A DNA stretch of 64,000 bases. Source: PMG-095 sp049324695. Lineage in GTDB: Bacteria; Myxococcota_A; Polyangia; Polyangiales; Polyangiaceae. Below are positions 26,043 to 34,527 of the stretch, piece by piece. The stretch spans positions 186,001-250,000 of the forward strand of contig JBMOMJ010000056.1 of the NCBI GenBank assembly GCA_049324695.1, in the 5' to 3' direction. The first letter of the stretch is position 1. Every line of letters begins with the position of its first letter. A program made the translations under genes and the position numbers. The notes beneath the pieces are model-generated. The model was not told the DNA's origin. It saw only the letters and a program-made list of their open reading frames with translations, and did not search any database.

Positions 26043-26685
26043 GCTGCAGTGCCTGGCGTAGGTGATCCGTCAGGCGATCCAGTTGGGGTGCGATGTCAGC
26101 ATCGAGCGTTCCGATTTCGCTCTCGAAGCGCAAACTGCCACGCGTGCGGCTTTCGTCGCTGCGGATGAGGGCAACGTGGGTGAAGCGGCCGGCATCGAGC
26201 GCGGCTTGGAGATGCGGCACGTCCTCCGGGTGCGCAACGATGCAGATGCGGCGCGCGCCAGCTGCTTCGGCGAGGGCGCGGCGCGCGATGGCTTCGATGC
26301 GCGCTGGCTCGAGCGCCAGCGTTTCACCGAGCAAGCGTTCGGCGAGCAAACGCGCCAGATCGACGCTGCGCGTGAGGGCGCGCTCGTCGGCGTCGGCGTC
26401 GCGCGCGGCGAGCTCCAGCGCTTCCGCTGCCAATCGAGCGGCGGCGTGAGCGCGTGCGTCCGCGATGATCTGAGCGCGTAGCCCAGCGAGCTCCGCGTGC
26501 GCTCGTTCGCGAATGCGCGCCGCGTCGTCCTCCGCTTGCGCGACGATGCGCGCGGCGAGCTCCGCGGAGTCTACGACGCCGCTCGGCACGAAGTGAGCGG
26601 GGATGTCGGGCTCGGTGGGAACTTCGAGAGCCTGCGCCGACTTTGCCTTCGACGCGGGCAGGATCTTTCCGAACCCGAGTGTCAC
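26032..26685 (-). CDS. FliH/SctL-like (stator/HrpE family) protein
   Basis: 217 residues. The N-terminus is short and polar; residues about 40-125 form a long Ala/Glu/Arg coiled coil (RIRERAHAELAGLRAQIIAD). The C-terminal globular part (about 140-217) matches the FliH/YscL/HrpE family: ICIVAHPEDV, RSDESRTRGSLRFESEIG, then LDADIAPQLDRLTDHLRQAL. The family forms the peripheral stalk that regulates the ATPase of type III secretion or flagella. No FliI/SctN ATPase, export-gate or ring gene is visible anywhere in the window. Translated from an ATGA overlap with the upstream small gene. Alternatively it serves a V-type ATPase-like machine. Confidence 0.8.
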   Translation of the reverse strand: MTLGFGKILPASKAKSAQALEVPTEPDIPAHFVPSGVVDSAELAARIVAQAEDDAARIRERAHAELAGLRAQIIADARAHAAARLAAEALELAARDADADERALTRSVDLARLLAERLLGETLALEPARIEAIARRALAEAAGARRICIVAHPEDVPHLQAALDAGRFTHVALIRSDESRTRGSLRFESEIGTLDADIAPQLDRLTDHLRQALQHGR

Positions 26686-26912
26686 TGGAACGCCCTCGCT
26701 GCGTCGAGGCTGGCCACGATGCGAGCTAGCTCGTCCGCCAATGCGTGCGCGCGCTGGGCGCGTTCCGAGTGAGCGAGGCGCGCCGCGAGCTGTTGAGCGG
26801 CCATGCTCGGCTCCGCCAGGGGTTCGAGCAGGTCGGGTGCACGCCGATTGAGGAAATAGCTGATCGCCACGAACGCGCGTTCGAATGCGGTGTTCGTGGC
26901 AGTGACCTGCAT
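26682..26912 (-). CDS. Small helical protein upstream of FliH/SctL-like gene
   Basis: 76 residues from the ATG at 26912; the longer frame to 27041 runs back through the thiolase gene and is rejected. Composition (FERAFVAISYFLNRRAPDLL, then Ala/Arg-rich amphipathic helices) predicts a small all-helical protein. No family is recognised. The 4-nt ATGA overlap with the FliH/SctL-like gene suggests a partner subunit or an accessory for the same machine. Confidence 0.65.
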   Translation of the reverse strand: MQVTATNTAFERAFVAISYFLNRRAPDLLEPLAEPSMAAQQLAARLAHSERAQRAHALADELARIVASLDAARAFQ

Positions 26913-26958
26913 AGCGACTATTTGGCGCCGAGCGCGCCGCTTGTAAAGCCAGCGCCGG

Positions 26959-28143
26959 TCAAACGCGCTCGACCACCAGCGCGATGGCTTCGCCGCCGCC
27001 GATGCACAGCGTGGCAAGCCCTCGGGTGAGGCTCTGTTCACGCAAGGAGTGGATTAACGTGGTCAAAATGCGCGCGCCGGTTGCACCGATCGGGTGCCCC
27101 AGCGCCACCGCGCCGCCGCGCACATTGACGCGCTCGGGTGCGAGGTTGAGCAAGCGCGAGCACGCGATAGTGACGCAAGCGAAGGCTTCGTTGATTTCCC
27201 AAAGGTCGATGGACGAGGCGGACAGGTTGAGCTTTTCCAAGGTGCGCTCGACCGCGCGTGCTGGAGCCGTGGTGAACCACTCAGGCGCTTGAGCGGCGCC
27301 ACCGAAGCCCACGATGCGCGCGATGGGATTGAGCCCGTGCGCCTTGACGGCTTGCTCGGTCGCGAGCACGAGCGCGGCTGCACCGTCGCTGATGCTGGAA
27401 GCGTTCGCCGCCGTGATGGTGCCGTCCTTGGCAAAGGCCGGCCTGAGATCGCCAAAACGGGCGGGATCACCGCGGCCGGGCTCTTCATCCAGCGTGACTT
27501 CGAGCGCGGCGCCTTTACGCTGCGGCACGCTGACAGCGACGATTTCGTCGGCGAAGCCATGCTTCTGTTGAGCTTCGCGTGCGCGCCGGTAGCTCTCTTT
27601 CGCGAAGTCGTCTTGCGCGCTGCGTGCGATGTCGAGCTCGCGTGCACACAGCTCGCCGGCTTGGCCCATGTGAAAGTCGTTGTACGGATCCCACAGCCCG
27701 TCGAAAATCATGCCGTCGACGAGCTTGCCGTCTCCCATGCGATAGCCAGTGCGCGCTTCGCGCAGGTAGTACGGCACGTTGGACATCGACTCCATTCCGC
27801 CGACCGCGACGATCGAAGCGTCGCCGGTCATCAGCGTGCGCGCGCCGAGCACTACTGCTTCCAGCCCGGAGCCGCACACTTTGCTGACGGTGGTGGCGGG
27901 CACCGATTGCGGAAGCCCAGCGAAAATGGCTGCTTGGCGCGCCGGTGCTTGCCCGATGCCCGCCGAGAGCACATTGCCCATGAACACTTGCTCGATGAGC
28001 TCCGGCGCCACGCGAGCACGTTCGAGAGCGCCTTTGAGCGCAACAGCGCCGAGCTTCGGCGCGGGCAGAGAGGAGAGAGAACCTAGATACGCGCCAATCG
28101 GAGTGCGTGCGGCGCTGACGATGTAAACCGGGCTCGCTGACAT
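26959..28143 (-). CDS. Thiolase (acetyl-CoA C-acetyltransferase)
   Basis: 394 residues, the family's usual length. Nucleophilic Cys90 lies in VSKVCGSGLEAVV; NEAFA and GHPIGATGARIL supply the catalytic His (about 350), and LCIGGGEA the second Cys (about 380). This is a biosynthetic-type thiolase (AtoB/PhaA-like) condensing two acetyl-CoA. Whether it serves fatty acid, PHB or isoprenoid metabolism cannot be told. It sits 25 bp after purC on the same strand. Confidence 0.95.
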   Translation of the reverse strand: MSASPVYIVSAARTPIGAYLGSLSSLPAPKLGAVALKGALERARVAPELIEQVFMGNVLSAGIGQAPARQAAIFAGLPQSVPATTVSKVCGSGLEAVVLGARTLMTGDASIVAVGGMESMSNVPYYLREARTGYRMGDGKLVDGMIFDGLWDPYNDFHMGQAGELCARELDIARSAQDDFAKESYRRAREAQQKHGFADEIVAVSVPQRKGAALEVTLDEEPGRGDPARFGDLRPAFAKDGTITAANASSISDGAAALVLATEQAVKAHGLNPIARIVGFGGAAQAPEWFTTAPARAVERTLEKLNLSASSIDLWEINEAFACVTIACSRLLNLAPERVNVRGGAVALGHPIGATGARILTTLIHSLREQSLTRGLATLCIGGGEAIALVVERV

Positions 28144-28168
28144 CCCAGGAGCATAGCGCGCTCCGTGC

Positions 28169-29155
28169 TCACCGCGCAGGGTTGGCGGACAAATACGCGC
28201 TCACGTTGCGTTGAATACGCCCAATCGGCTCTTCCAAGTTCGGCTGGAACGACTCGCCGGTGATGAGCTCGATGGTAGTCAGATAGCGCCGTGACGCCTC
28301 CACGCGGATCTCGTCGGGGATCACCGGAATTGGGCCGTCGCCGCTGAAACCGCGCTCGACCAAGTAGCGGCGCAAGAACTCCTTATCCAGGCTTTCCGGC
28401 GCTTCACCGCGTTCGAAGCGCTCGGCGTAGCTAGCGCTGTACCAGAAGCGCGACGAATCCGGCGTGTGAATCTCGTCGATGACCACGATGCGCCCGTCCG
28501 GAGCCCGCCCGAATTCGTACTTGGTGTCGACCAAAATCAAGCCGCGCTGCGCGCACACTTCCTGACCGCGTCGGAACAGCGCCAGCGCGAGCTCAGCGGC
28601 GCGATCGAAGTCGCTGGGATCCATCTTGCTGATGCGCAAGATCTCATCGCGCGAAGCCGAGACATCGTGGCCGCCCTTCTCGGCCTTGGTGCTGGGCGTG
28701 AGAATCGGTTCCGGCAACGCCTGGTGTTGGCGCAAATCATCGGGCAGGCGATGGCCGCAGAAAACGCGCTCGCCGCGCGCGTAGTGCACCCAAATGCTGG
28801 TCGAAGTGCTGCCGGTCAAATAGGCGCGCACCACCATCTCGACGGGTAACGGCGTGCACTCGAGCGCCACCAGCACGTTTGGATCGGGCGCCGTGATCAC
28901 ATGATTGGGACACACGTCGCGTGTCTGCTCGAACCACCAGTTCGACACGTAGTTCAACAGCTGACCCTTCAACGGCAACGTGCTCACGATGCGATCGAAG
29001 GTGCTTACGCGATCGCTGACGACCAAGATGCGCCGACCATCGCTGGTGGTGTAGTTGTCGCGCACCTTGCCTTCGTAGCGGGTGCCAAACGAAAACTCGG
29101 TATGCGCCAGAGGATGGCGGAGGGCCTGGTCGAATACTTGCGCCGAGAGCGTCAC
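28169..29155 (-). CDS. purC: Phosphoribosylaminoimidazole-succinocarboxamide synthase
   Basis: 328 residues, the longer SAICAR synthetase form. Signatures: YEGKVRDNYTTSDGRRILV near the N-terminus, LPLKGQLLNYVSNWWF, and SAICAR signature segments LPVEMVVRAYLTGS and VDTKYEFG, plus VIDEIHTPDSSRFW. Catalyses ATP-dependent condensation of CAIR with aspartate in purine synthesis. Cytoplasmic. First gene of a minus-strand run with thiolase, a small protein, the FliH/SctL-like protein and the site-2 protease. Confidence 0.97.
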   Translation of the reverse strand: MTLSAQVFDQALRHPLAHTEFSFGTRYEGKVRDNYTTSDGRRILVVSDRVSTFDRIVSTLPLKGQLLNYVSNWWFEQTRDVCPNHVITAPDPNVLVALECTPLPVEMVVRAYLTGSTSTSIWVHYARGERVFCGHRLPDDLRQHQALPEPILTPSTKAEKGGHDVSASRDEILRISKMDPSDFDRAAELALALFRRGQEVCAQRGLILVDTKYEFGRAPDGRIVVIDEIHTPDSSRFWYSASYAERFERGEAPESLDKEFLRRYLVERGFSGDGPIPVIPDEIRVEASRRYLTTIELITGESFQPNLEEPIGRIQRNVSAYLSANPAR

Positions 29156-29212
29156 GCGCCTCTCTGTAACACGCGCGCCCCGGCGGTCGAGCGACTGCGC
29201 GCTGTGGCGCCG

Positions 29213-30241
29213 TCAAATGCCCAGATCGCTGGTTTTCACCCAAAATTGGCCTTCGGGACCCGGCACCACGTTCAGCGCTTTGGGCATCACGCTGGCCCAA
29301 CCGGCAACCACGTCGAGCACGTAGGTCTCCGCGCCCGGCTCGACCACGCCTATGGGTGTATCGGTTTCGCGCGCTGCTGCTCGCAACGGAACGTCCCGCA
29401 CCGGCTTCACGATGCGCGGCTCGCCCTGAATTGCTAGACGCGCCGGCGAGCGTTGCATGCTGCGCGGCGCGAGCTGGTCGATGGCTTCACCCGGCGCGAG
29501 CGCGACCAAATCGCGCGCGCGGGCCCACGCCTGAATCACGACGTCGCCGTGATACGAGATGCTCACCCAGTCGGTGCGTTGCTCGCTGCTGAAGAACAAA
29601 ACCGAATCCGCGTCGGGTGCGCGTGTGAGGTTCAACAGCGAATTGCCTGCTGGTTGATCGAAAATTTCGAGGTTTTGCTTTTTGAGGACGTAGCCCCGCG
29701 CGTTGCCGGGATTTGCGCCCGTACCGCTCGAAGCAGCGAGCGCCAGCGAGTTGCAAGTTGCCCACGCGGTAAAGGTTTGCGAAATCTGGTGTGTCGTGCG
29801 CTTCTCGATGCGCAGGCGGCCGGGCGCACTCGAGACGAAATTGACGGAGCGACCACTCGCGATCCAAACGTGCTCAGCGATCACTGGCACATCAGCCGCC
29901 GTGAACAGCGGCAAGTCGGCTACGGGCATGAACCCGCGAATGCGAAAGCCGCCCGCGCCGGTTCCCGTTTCCACTCGCACGCGCCCGCGCGCCTCCACGG
30001 GAAAATCGCTGACCAAAAGGGGAGTGGGTGCGCCACTGAAGCGCGCCACCACCTTGCCTTGTGCATCCTCTATATCTGCGTTGATGCGCGGCTCGCTCAC
30101 GCCCCGCAGCGTGCAAGTCGTGGAAGCCGAAGGCGGCCCCGGTGTGCCCCGCGGCGCGGTCGAAGCTTGGGCCGGGTGGCCGTTTCGGGTCACGCAAAGC
30201 GCAGAGAACAGGAGCGCGGCGGCAGTGACGCGACCAGTCAT
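29213..30241 (-). CDS. Secreted protein with SH3-like C-terminal region, unknown
   Basis: 342 residues from the ATG at 30241 (MTGRVTAAALLFSAL), or four residues more from 30253. Signal peptide then a Thr/Pro-rich stretch. The mature part is beta-rich. The C-terminal 90 residues (VRDVPLRAAARETDTPIGVV, then WASVMPK and WVKTSDL) resemble an SH3-like (SH3b) module. No catalytic residue stands out. Possibly a periplasmic or surface protein. No family is named with confidence. Confidence 0.6.
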   Translation of the reverse strand: MTGRVTAAALLFSALCVTRNGHPAQASTAPRGTPGPPSASTTCTLRGVSEPRINADIEDAQGKVVARFSGAPTPLLVSDFPVEARGRVRVETGTGAGGFRIRGFMPVADLPLFTAADVPVIAEHVWIASGRSVNFVSSAPGRLRIEKRTTHQISQTFTAWATCNSLALAASSGTGANPGNARGYVLKKQNLEIFDQPAGNSLLNLTRAPDADSVLFFSSEQRTDWVSISYHGDVVIQAWARARDLVALAPGEAIDQLAPRSMQRSPARLAIQGEPRIVKPVRDVPLRAAARETDTPIGVVEPGAETYVLDVVAGWASVMPKALNVVPGPEGQFWVKTSDLGI

Positions 30242-30314
30242 GGCGAAGCTCACGCTGAGTATCCGCTTGCTGAGCCGCGAGGTCCAACCAAATTAGACGC
30301 GGCGCTCGCCAAGC

Positions 30315-31202
30315 ATGCACCTCGCATTCGGCACTCCGAGAAAACTTCCCAAAGCGAACCAGCTCGAGGGTCGCGTTGCTGTGCTCGACATCGCGTTTGC
30401 GGGAGCGGCTGGTGGCGGCTTCGAGAAGGTGACGCGACCGTTCATTACGGCGTTGGGCGCGCGGCTCGGTGTGTGGGTCGATCACCACGATCATGAAGAG
30501 CACGAACGTTTCCGCGCCGATCCGCGATTTGTGCTTTCCACCAAGGCCGAGCACGGCGCCTGCCCCGAGATGATCGATCCCGCGCTCGTCGAGCGAGTGG
30601 GGCAAATCGACACAATCGTGTGCCACACCGATTTCGACGGTTTGGCTAGTGCTGCCAAGTGGATGCGCCGCGGCATCGAGCCGTACCCTGGCTGCGACGA
30701 CGACGCGCGTGCCATCGACACTCGCATGGGAACGCCCAGCAACGTCGCTGATCGCATCGATCGCGCGTTGCGAGCTCGACCGAACGATCTGGGCCTATTA
30801 GGGCTCATCGTGCGGCATCTGAGCTCGGGCCTCGCCGATGCCGCCAACTGGGAGCCCATCGACCGCGCCGCCGACGAGCTCATCCCCATCGAGCGCGAAA
30901 CGCGGCGTGCGGCAGAGCGTTATCAGCGTGTACCGCCCAACGTTGCGTTCGTCGATGTGAGTGAAGGCTTCGGTCGCCTCGACAAGACATTGCTGCTGCT
31001 GCTCGGTCAGGAGCGCGAGCCGGTGAGCGTAGTGGTCGATCGCGAGAACATCAGCGTCGCTGCGCGCTTCGATTCAGGTCTCAATTTCGTGTCGCTCTTC
31101 AATCTGGTGGGTGGCATGCCAACGCGCGTTTCGTTGCCGCGTTCCCGAGCACGCGAAGTGCTGAGTTTGCTCAAGGTCGATCCGAGTAGCGTCGGTATGT
31201 GA
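30315..31202 (+). CDS. DHH-type phosphoesterase-like protein with permuted motif order
   Basis: 295 residues. VAVLDIAFAG (Asp25) and WVDHHDHEEH (DHH at 56-58) resemble motifs II and III of DHH phosphoesterases. CHTDFDGLASAA (His104, Asp106, Asp108) matches motif I. The canonical order is I, II, III; here it is II, III, I, as expected for a circular permutation. The metal-binding set is otherwise complete, so catalysis on a phosphodiester, such as a nanoRNA, pAp or cyclic dinucleotide, is plausible. A CDDDARAIDTR segment may be motif IV. No DHHA1 substrate domain is clear. Cytoplasmic. Its TGA overlaps the GTG of the next gene. Confidence 0.8.
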   Translation: MHLAFGTPRKLPKANQLEGRVAVLDIAFAGAAGGGFEKVTRPFITALGARLGVWVDHHDHEEHERFRADPRFVLSTKAEHGACPEMIDPALVERVGQIDTIVCHTDFDGLASAAKWMRRGIEPYPGCDDDARAIDTRMGTPSNVADRIDRALRARPNDLGLLGLIVRHLSSGLADAANWEPIDRAADELIPIERETRRAAERYQRVPPNVAFVDVSEGFGRLDKTLLLLLGQEREPVSVVVDRENISVAARFDSGLNFVSLFNLVGGMPTRVSLPRSRAREVLSLLKVDPSSVGM

Positions 31203-33697
31203 CTGGCTTTTCGCCCCGCACGCTGCCAGGATCGGCGCCCGCCATGGCTGCAGGAATCTCGCTGGGAACTCGCACGTCGCGTAAGGGCTGGCTCACTTCG
31301 CTCGGCTTGTTGGTTGGGGGGGCGCTCCGTGCGTCGACGGCGCACGCCGCACCAGCCTTCGTGGCACCTACGCCGGAACAACCGAGCTTCGCCGTTGGCA
31401 CGGACGCGCAAGGTGTGCTGCGCGCGAAAGCATGCGCAGCGCAACCTTGTGATGTGAACGGCGGCACGGCGCTCGGCGTGCCCAACGAGCTCGCCGCCAA
31501 CGTTGCTCGTGCGCGAATCGAACTGGTTGGCATCGGCGGGCAGCGACGCGCGGTGGTTGTCAGTGTGCCCGGCGGTCGCGATGGGCGTGCATTTCAAGCT
31601 GTGGTGGTGATGGCCGCAGGGCGCGCTCCCGAAGTCGTTTTTCACGATTGGACAGGTCTCACCGAAGGTACAGATGGAGTGCGCCAAGGCAAAGTCGTCA
31701 CCATCTCTGAGCCGGACGAGAACGGCGCGCGACGCATCGTTGTTGGCGTTTCGCGCGAAGATTTGGAGCTCTGCGGGCGCCCCGCCGTGCTTGCGCCTGA
31801 ACTCTTGAATCCGAAAGACTTGCGCTTTCACGCCGCCAAAGTGCAGCGCCTGTCACCGAGCGAGCGTGAGCAAGCACCGACACTTACTGCGACGCGCGTC
31901 GCGGAAGGCACGCCGCCGGCGAGCGAAGGCGTGTTGCGCGCCCTGGGTGCGAGTAGCGCTACTGGTTCGTTCAGCGGCTTGACCGACGGTAAGCTCGATA
32001 CTGCTTGGACGGAGAACCGTGGTGGCACGGGGCGCGGTGAGTTCGTCGTGATGCGAGCACCGCCGGAGCTGCCGCTCACCGGCTTCGAGCTCAGCGTGCC
32101 CGGCGGTGCTGCCCGTTCGCACGTGCCGCGTGAACTGTGGCTCGCCACCAAACAACAACTGTTTCACGTCACGCTGCCCGATGACGCCGCCAAGACTGCG
32201 GGCGCACGTTACCGCGTGACACTGCCCAAACCGGTTCAAACCGACTGCGTCGCGCTCGTGCTCGAAAGCGCCTTCGAAGAGCGGCCGGACGCCGCCGTTT
32301 CGGTGAACGAGCTGCGCGCCACCACCGAGCTCGAATCTGCCGATCCAAAAGCGCTGGTCGGCGCACTCGCCGGTGGCGCCGAACGAGCGCGCGCAGCGGG
32401 AGCCTTGTTGCGCGCGCTCGGCACGCCGGGATTCGAAGCCATCGCGCAAGGCTTCGAATCGCTCGACGAAGGCGGCCGTCGCGTCGCGCTCGATGCCGTC
32501 GATGCGGCGCCGTGTGAGCAAAGCGCCACCGTTTACGTCAGCGCGCTCACCAGCTCGTTCGAAGCGCAACGTTTGCACGCGCGCGACCGTTTGCGCCGCT
32601 GCGGCCGCGCCAGCGCGGAGCTCTTGTCGACGCGGCTTTCCAACGCGAAGGTTGGTGAAGCCGAGCCGCTCGCGGAAGAGCTCGCGTTGGTTGCACCCGA
32701 GCGCGCCGTGGACGCAATTTTCGAACGCCTTGCCAAGCCGCAAGCTCGCGAGCGCCGCGCGCTGCGCGTCATCTTGGCGCGCGCCGCTGCGCAGCCTGCT
32801 GCGCGCGAACGCGTTTTGGCGCGTCTTTCGGATGCCAACGCGCCGCTGCCGCCGCTGCTCGAGCTCCTGCGAGCTCTCGGTCCTCGTTCGCCGAGCTTCA
32901 TGCCGGCGAGCGGCGCCGCGCTCGCGCGCGTTTCGGCCGATGGGAGCTTTCGTTCGCGCTACTTGAGCTTGGAGCCGGCGGCAGGGCTCGCTGCGAGCGA
33001 TCCGGCGGCGCGCAGCGTGCTCGATCGTGCGCTGGCCGATCCGAACGATGCGCGCCTGCGTGTGCGCGCCTTGGAGGTGATGCCGCGCGACGCAGCGGCA
33101 GCGAACGCTTTCGTGGCAGCGCTCTCCGACAAAGAAGTGCGAGTGCGCGAAGCCGCCGCTCACGCCGTTGCCGATGCGCGAGTGGCGGCCGCGGCGCCGC
33201 AACTCGGCGCGGTGCTCGCGAACGACGATTGGCCGCTGGCACGGCGCGCCGCAGGGGATGCGCTAGCCGCGTTGCCCCCCGAACCAAACGGCGACGCTGC
33301 GCTTTCGAAAGCGCTCGGTGACAGCGCCTGGATGGTGCGCGCTGCGGCGGCGACGGCCTTGGGCGCGCGCGGCGTGAAGCGTGCGGCGCCGGAGCTGCGC
33401 GAGTTACTCGCCGACAAGGAGCAGCACTACGAAGTTCGGCGTGCAGCCGCGACGGGCGTCGCCGCGTTGTGCGATGCCGACAGTTTGGACGCGCTCACCA
33501 AGGCGGCGCAAAAGCTGGCTGACCCATTGGCGAGCGTGGAGGAGCGAGCAGTCGGTGAATCGGCTCTGCGCGGCTTGGCTCGTATCGCCCCGCGCGATTT
33601 GGAGCAGCGCCTCAAGCCGCTTCAGAGCTCACCGATGGCGCCCGCCGCAAAGCGCGCGCTCAGCGACGCGGCGCAATCCAAAGCCTGCGCACGCTGA
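31199..33697 (+). CDS. Exported HEAT-repeat protein with discoidin-like domain
   Basis: 832 residues from GTG at 31199 (GTGA overlap with the DHH-like gene). The first 55 residues hold a signal-type hydrophobic segment (WLTSLGLLVGGALRA) after a long n-region. A beta-rich middle domain (about 245-385) with SGLTDGKLDTAW and FELSVPGGA resembles F5/8-type C (NADF/discoidin) carbohydrate-binding folds. The C-terminal half (about 390-832) is HEAT-like repeats, seen as repeating DPxARSVLDRAL and EVRVREAAAHAVADA units. Predicted to be a periplasmic or surface scaffold. An enzymatic core is absent. Confidence 0.78.
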   Translation: MTGFSPRTLPGSAPAMAAGISLGTRTSRKGWLTSLGLLVGGALRASTAHAAPAFVAPTPEQPSFAVGTDAQGVLRAKACAAQPCDVNGGTALGVPNELAANVARARIELVGIGGQRRAVVVSVPGGRDGRAFQAVVVMAAGRAPEVVFHDWTGLTEGTDGVRQGKVVTISEPDENGARRIVVGVSREDLELCGRPAVLAPELLNPKDLRFHAAKVQRLSPSEREQAPTLTATRVAEGTPPASEGVLRALGASSATGSFSGLTDGKLDTAWTENRGGTGRGEFVVMRAPPELPLTGFELSVPGGAARSHVPRELWLATKQQLFHVTLPDDAAKTAGARYRVTLPKPVQTDCVALVLESAFEERPDAAVSVNELRATTELESADPKALVGALAGGAERARAAGALLRALGTPGFEAIAQGFESLDEGGRRVALDAVDAAPCEQSATVYVSALTSSFEAQRLHARDRLRRCGRASAELLSTRLSNAKVGEAEPLAEELALVAPERAVDAIFERLAKPQARERRALRVILARAAAQPAARERVLARLSDANAPLPPLLELLRALGPRSPSFMPASGAALARVSADGSFRSRYLSLEPAAGLAASDPAARSVLDRALADPNDARLRVRALEVMPRDAAAANAFVAALSDKEVRVREAAAHAVADARVAAAAPQLGAVLANDDWPLARRAAGDALAALPPEPNGDAALSKALGDSAWMVRAAAATALGARGVKRAAPELRELLADKEQHYEVRRAAATGVAALCDADSLDALTKAAQKLADPLASVEERAVGESALRGLARIAPRDLEQRLKPLQSSPMAPAAKRALSDAAQSKACAR

Positions 33698-33705
33698 GCC
33701 GTTGC

Positions 33706-34422
33706 TCAGGGTGGAACCGTGAAGATGGTGCTGTTGTGGCAAATCGCACAGGTCATGCCGGGTGCGACGCCACCGCCACTGTAGAGCGGCGCCGACTTCG
33801 TGTACTCGCCCGTCGAGGAGCAGCGCGCGCCGGGCGCGTAGCAGTAATAGGTCCAGCCGCCGAAGCCGGTCGTCGCCGAGCTGCGCAGCGCCGCTGCCAG
33901 CCCAACGAGCTGACCGTTGCTGTCGTACATCTCTTTGACGGCCATGCTGCCGACATCCGGCGCGGGACGGTTCATCCAGCCGTCGCGGCCGCCTTTGATG
34001 GAAGCAACCAAGGTCGCGTTCTCCCAAACGCGGATGCCGTCGCCATGTTGAGTGCCGCTGTCGCCGGGGCGAGGTGACGCGACATCGACGACCCAGCTCG
34101 GATCTTTGTAGCCGCCCTTGTCGAGGAACGCAGTGATGTCGGCTTGGCTCGACGACGCGGGTGCCGCCGCTGTGCCGCTGCCACCGGTGCCACTGCCCCC
34201 GTTCGCTGCGCCGCCACTGGCGCTGCCGCCCGCGGCTGCACCACCGCTGGCACTACCGCCATTCGCCGAGCCGCCGTTGGCGCTGCCGCCGTTGGACGCT
34301 GCGCCGCCGCTCGCCGTCGAACCGCCGCTGCCCTTCGAGTCGTCGGAATTGGAGCTGCAGCCAACGATCGGCAACAGCAACGTGAGAGCGAGTCCGCTGT
34401 ATTTCGAAATCGTAAAGTTCAT
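33706..34422 (-). CDS. Lipoprotein with single c-type heme motif, cytochrome P460-like
   Basis: 238 residues. Signal peptide ends at the lipobox IVGC (Cys22). A Gly/Ser/Ala/Asn linker made of 5-residue units (GGSAN, GGSAS) covers about 31-84. The folded part (95-238) has SMAVKEMYDSNGQLVG and a C-terminal CAICH (Cys225, Cys228, His229), the CXXCH heme attachment site. Overall it resembles cytochrome P460-like domains. An electron-transfer or small-molecule redox role is likely. Ends 8 bp from the converging HEAT-repeat gene. Confidence 0.75.
   Translation of the reverse strand: MNFTISKYSGLALTLLLPIVGCSSNSDDSKGSGGSTASGGAASNGGSANGGSANGGSASGGAAAGGSASGGAANGGSGTGGSGTAAAPASSSQADITAFLDKGGYKDPSWVVDVASPRPGDSGTQHGDGIRVWENATLVASIKGGRDGWMNRPAPDVGSMAVKEMYDSNGQLVGLAAALRSSATTGFGGWTYYCYAPGARCSSTGEYTKSAPLYSGGGVAPGMTCAICHNSTIFTVPP
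34171..34332. repeat. Imperfect 15-bp tandem repeat coding for GGSAX units
   Basis: Inside the P460-like lipoprotein gene (minus strand), about ten units of 15 bp encode GGSAN/GGSAS/GGAAX pentapeptides. Such low-complexity tracts can vary in length by slippage while keeping frame, altering the length of a flexible tether. Confidence 0.7.
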
Positions 34423-34527
34423 GCCGATGCCTAAGGTCGTAAAGAGCCGCGCGGCTTCGATCTAGCACGCAGAGCCGTGAGCGCGCCGAGTCTTTGCCCG
34501 CGCCGGTGCGTTTGGTAGGAGAACGCT

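Noticed and set aside
27094..28086. 330-codon plus-strand frame opposite the thiolase
   Set aside because: GC-rich antisense shadow; thiolase motifs are on the other strand.
31853..33202. 449-codon minus-strand frame opposite the HEAT-repeat gene
   Set aside because: Arg/His-rich antisense shadow with no signature.
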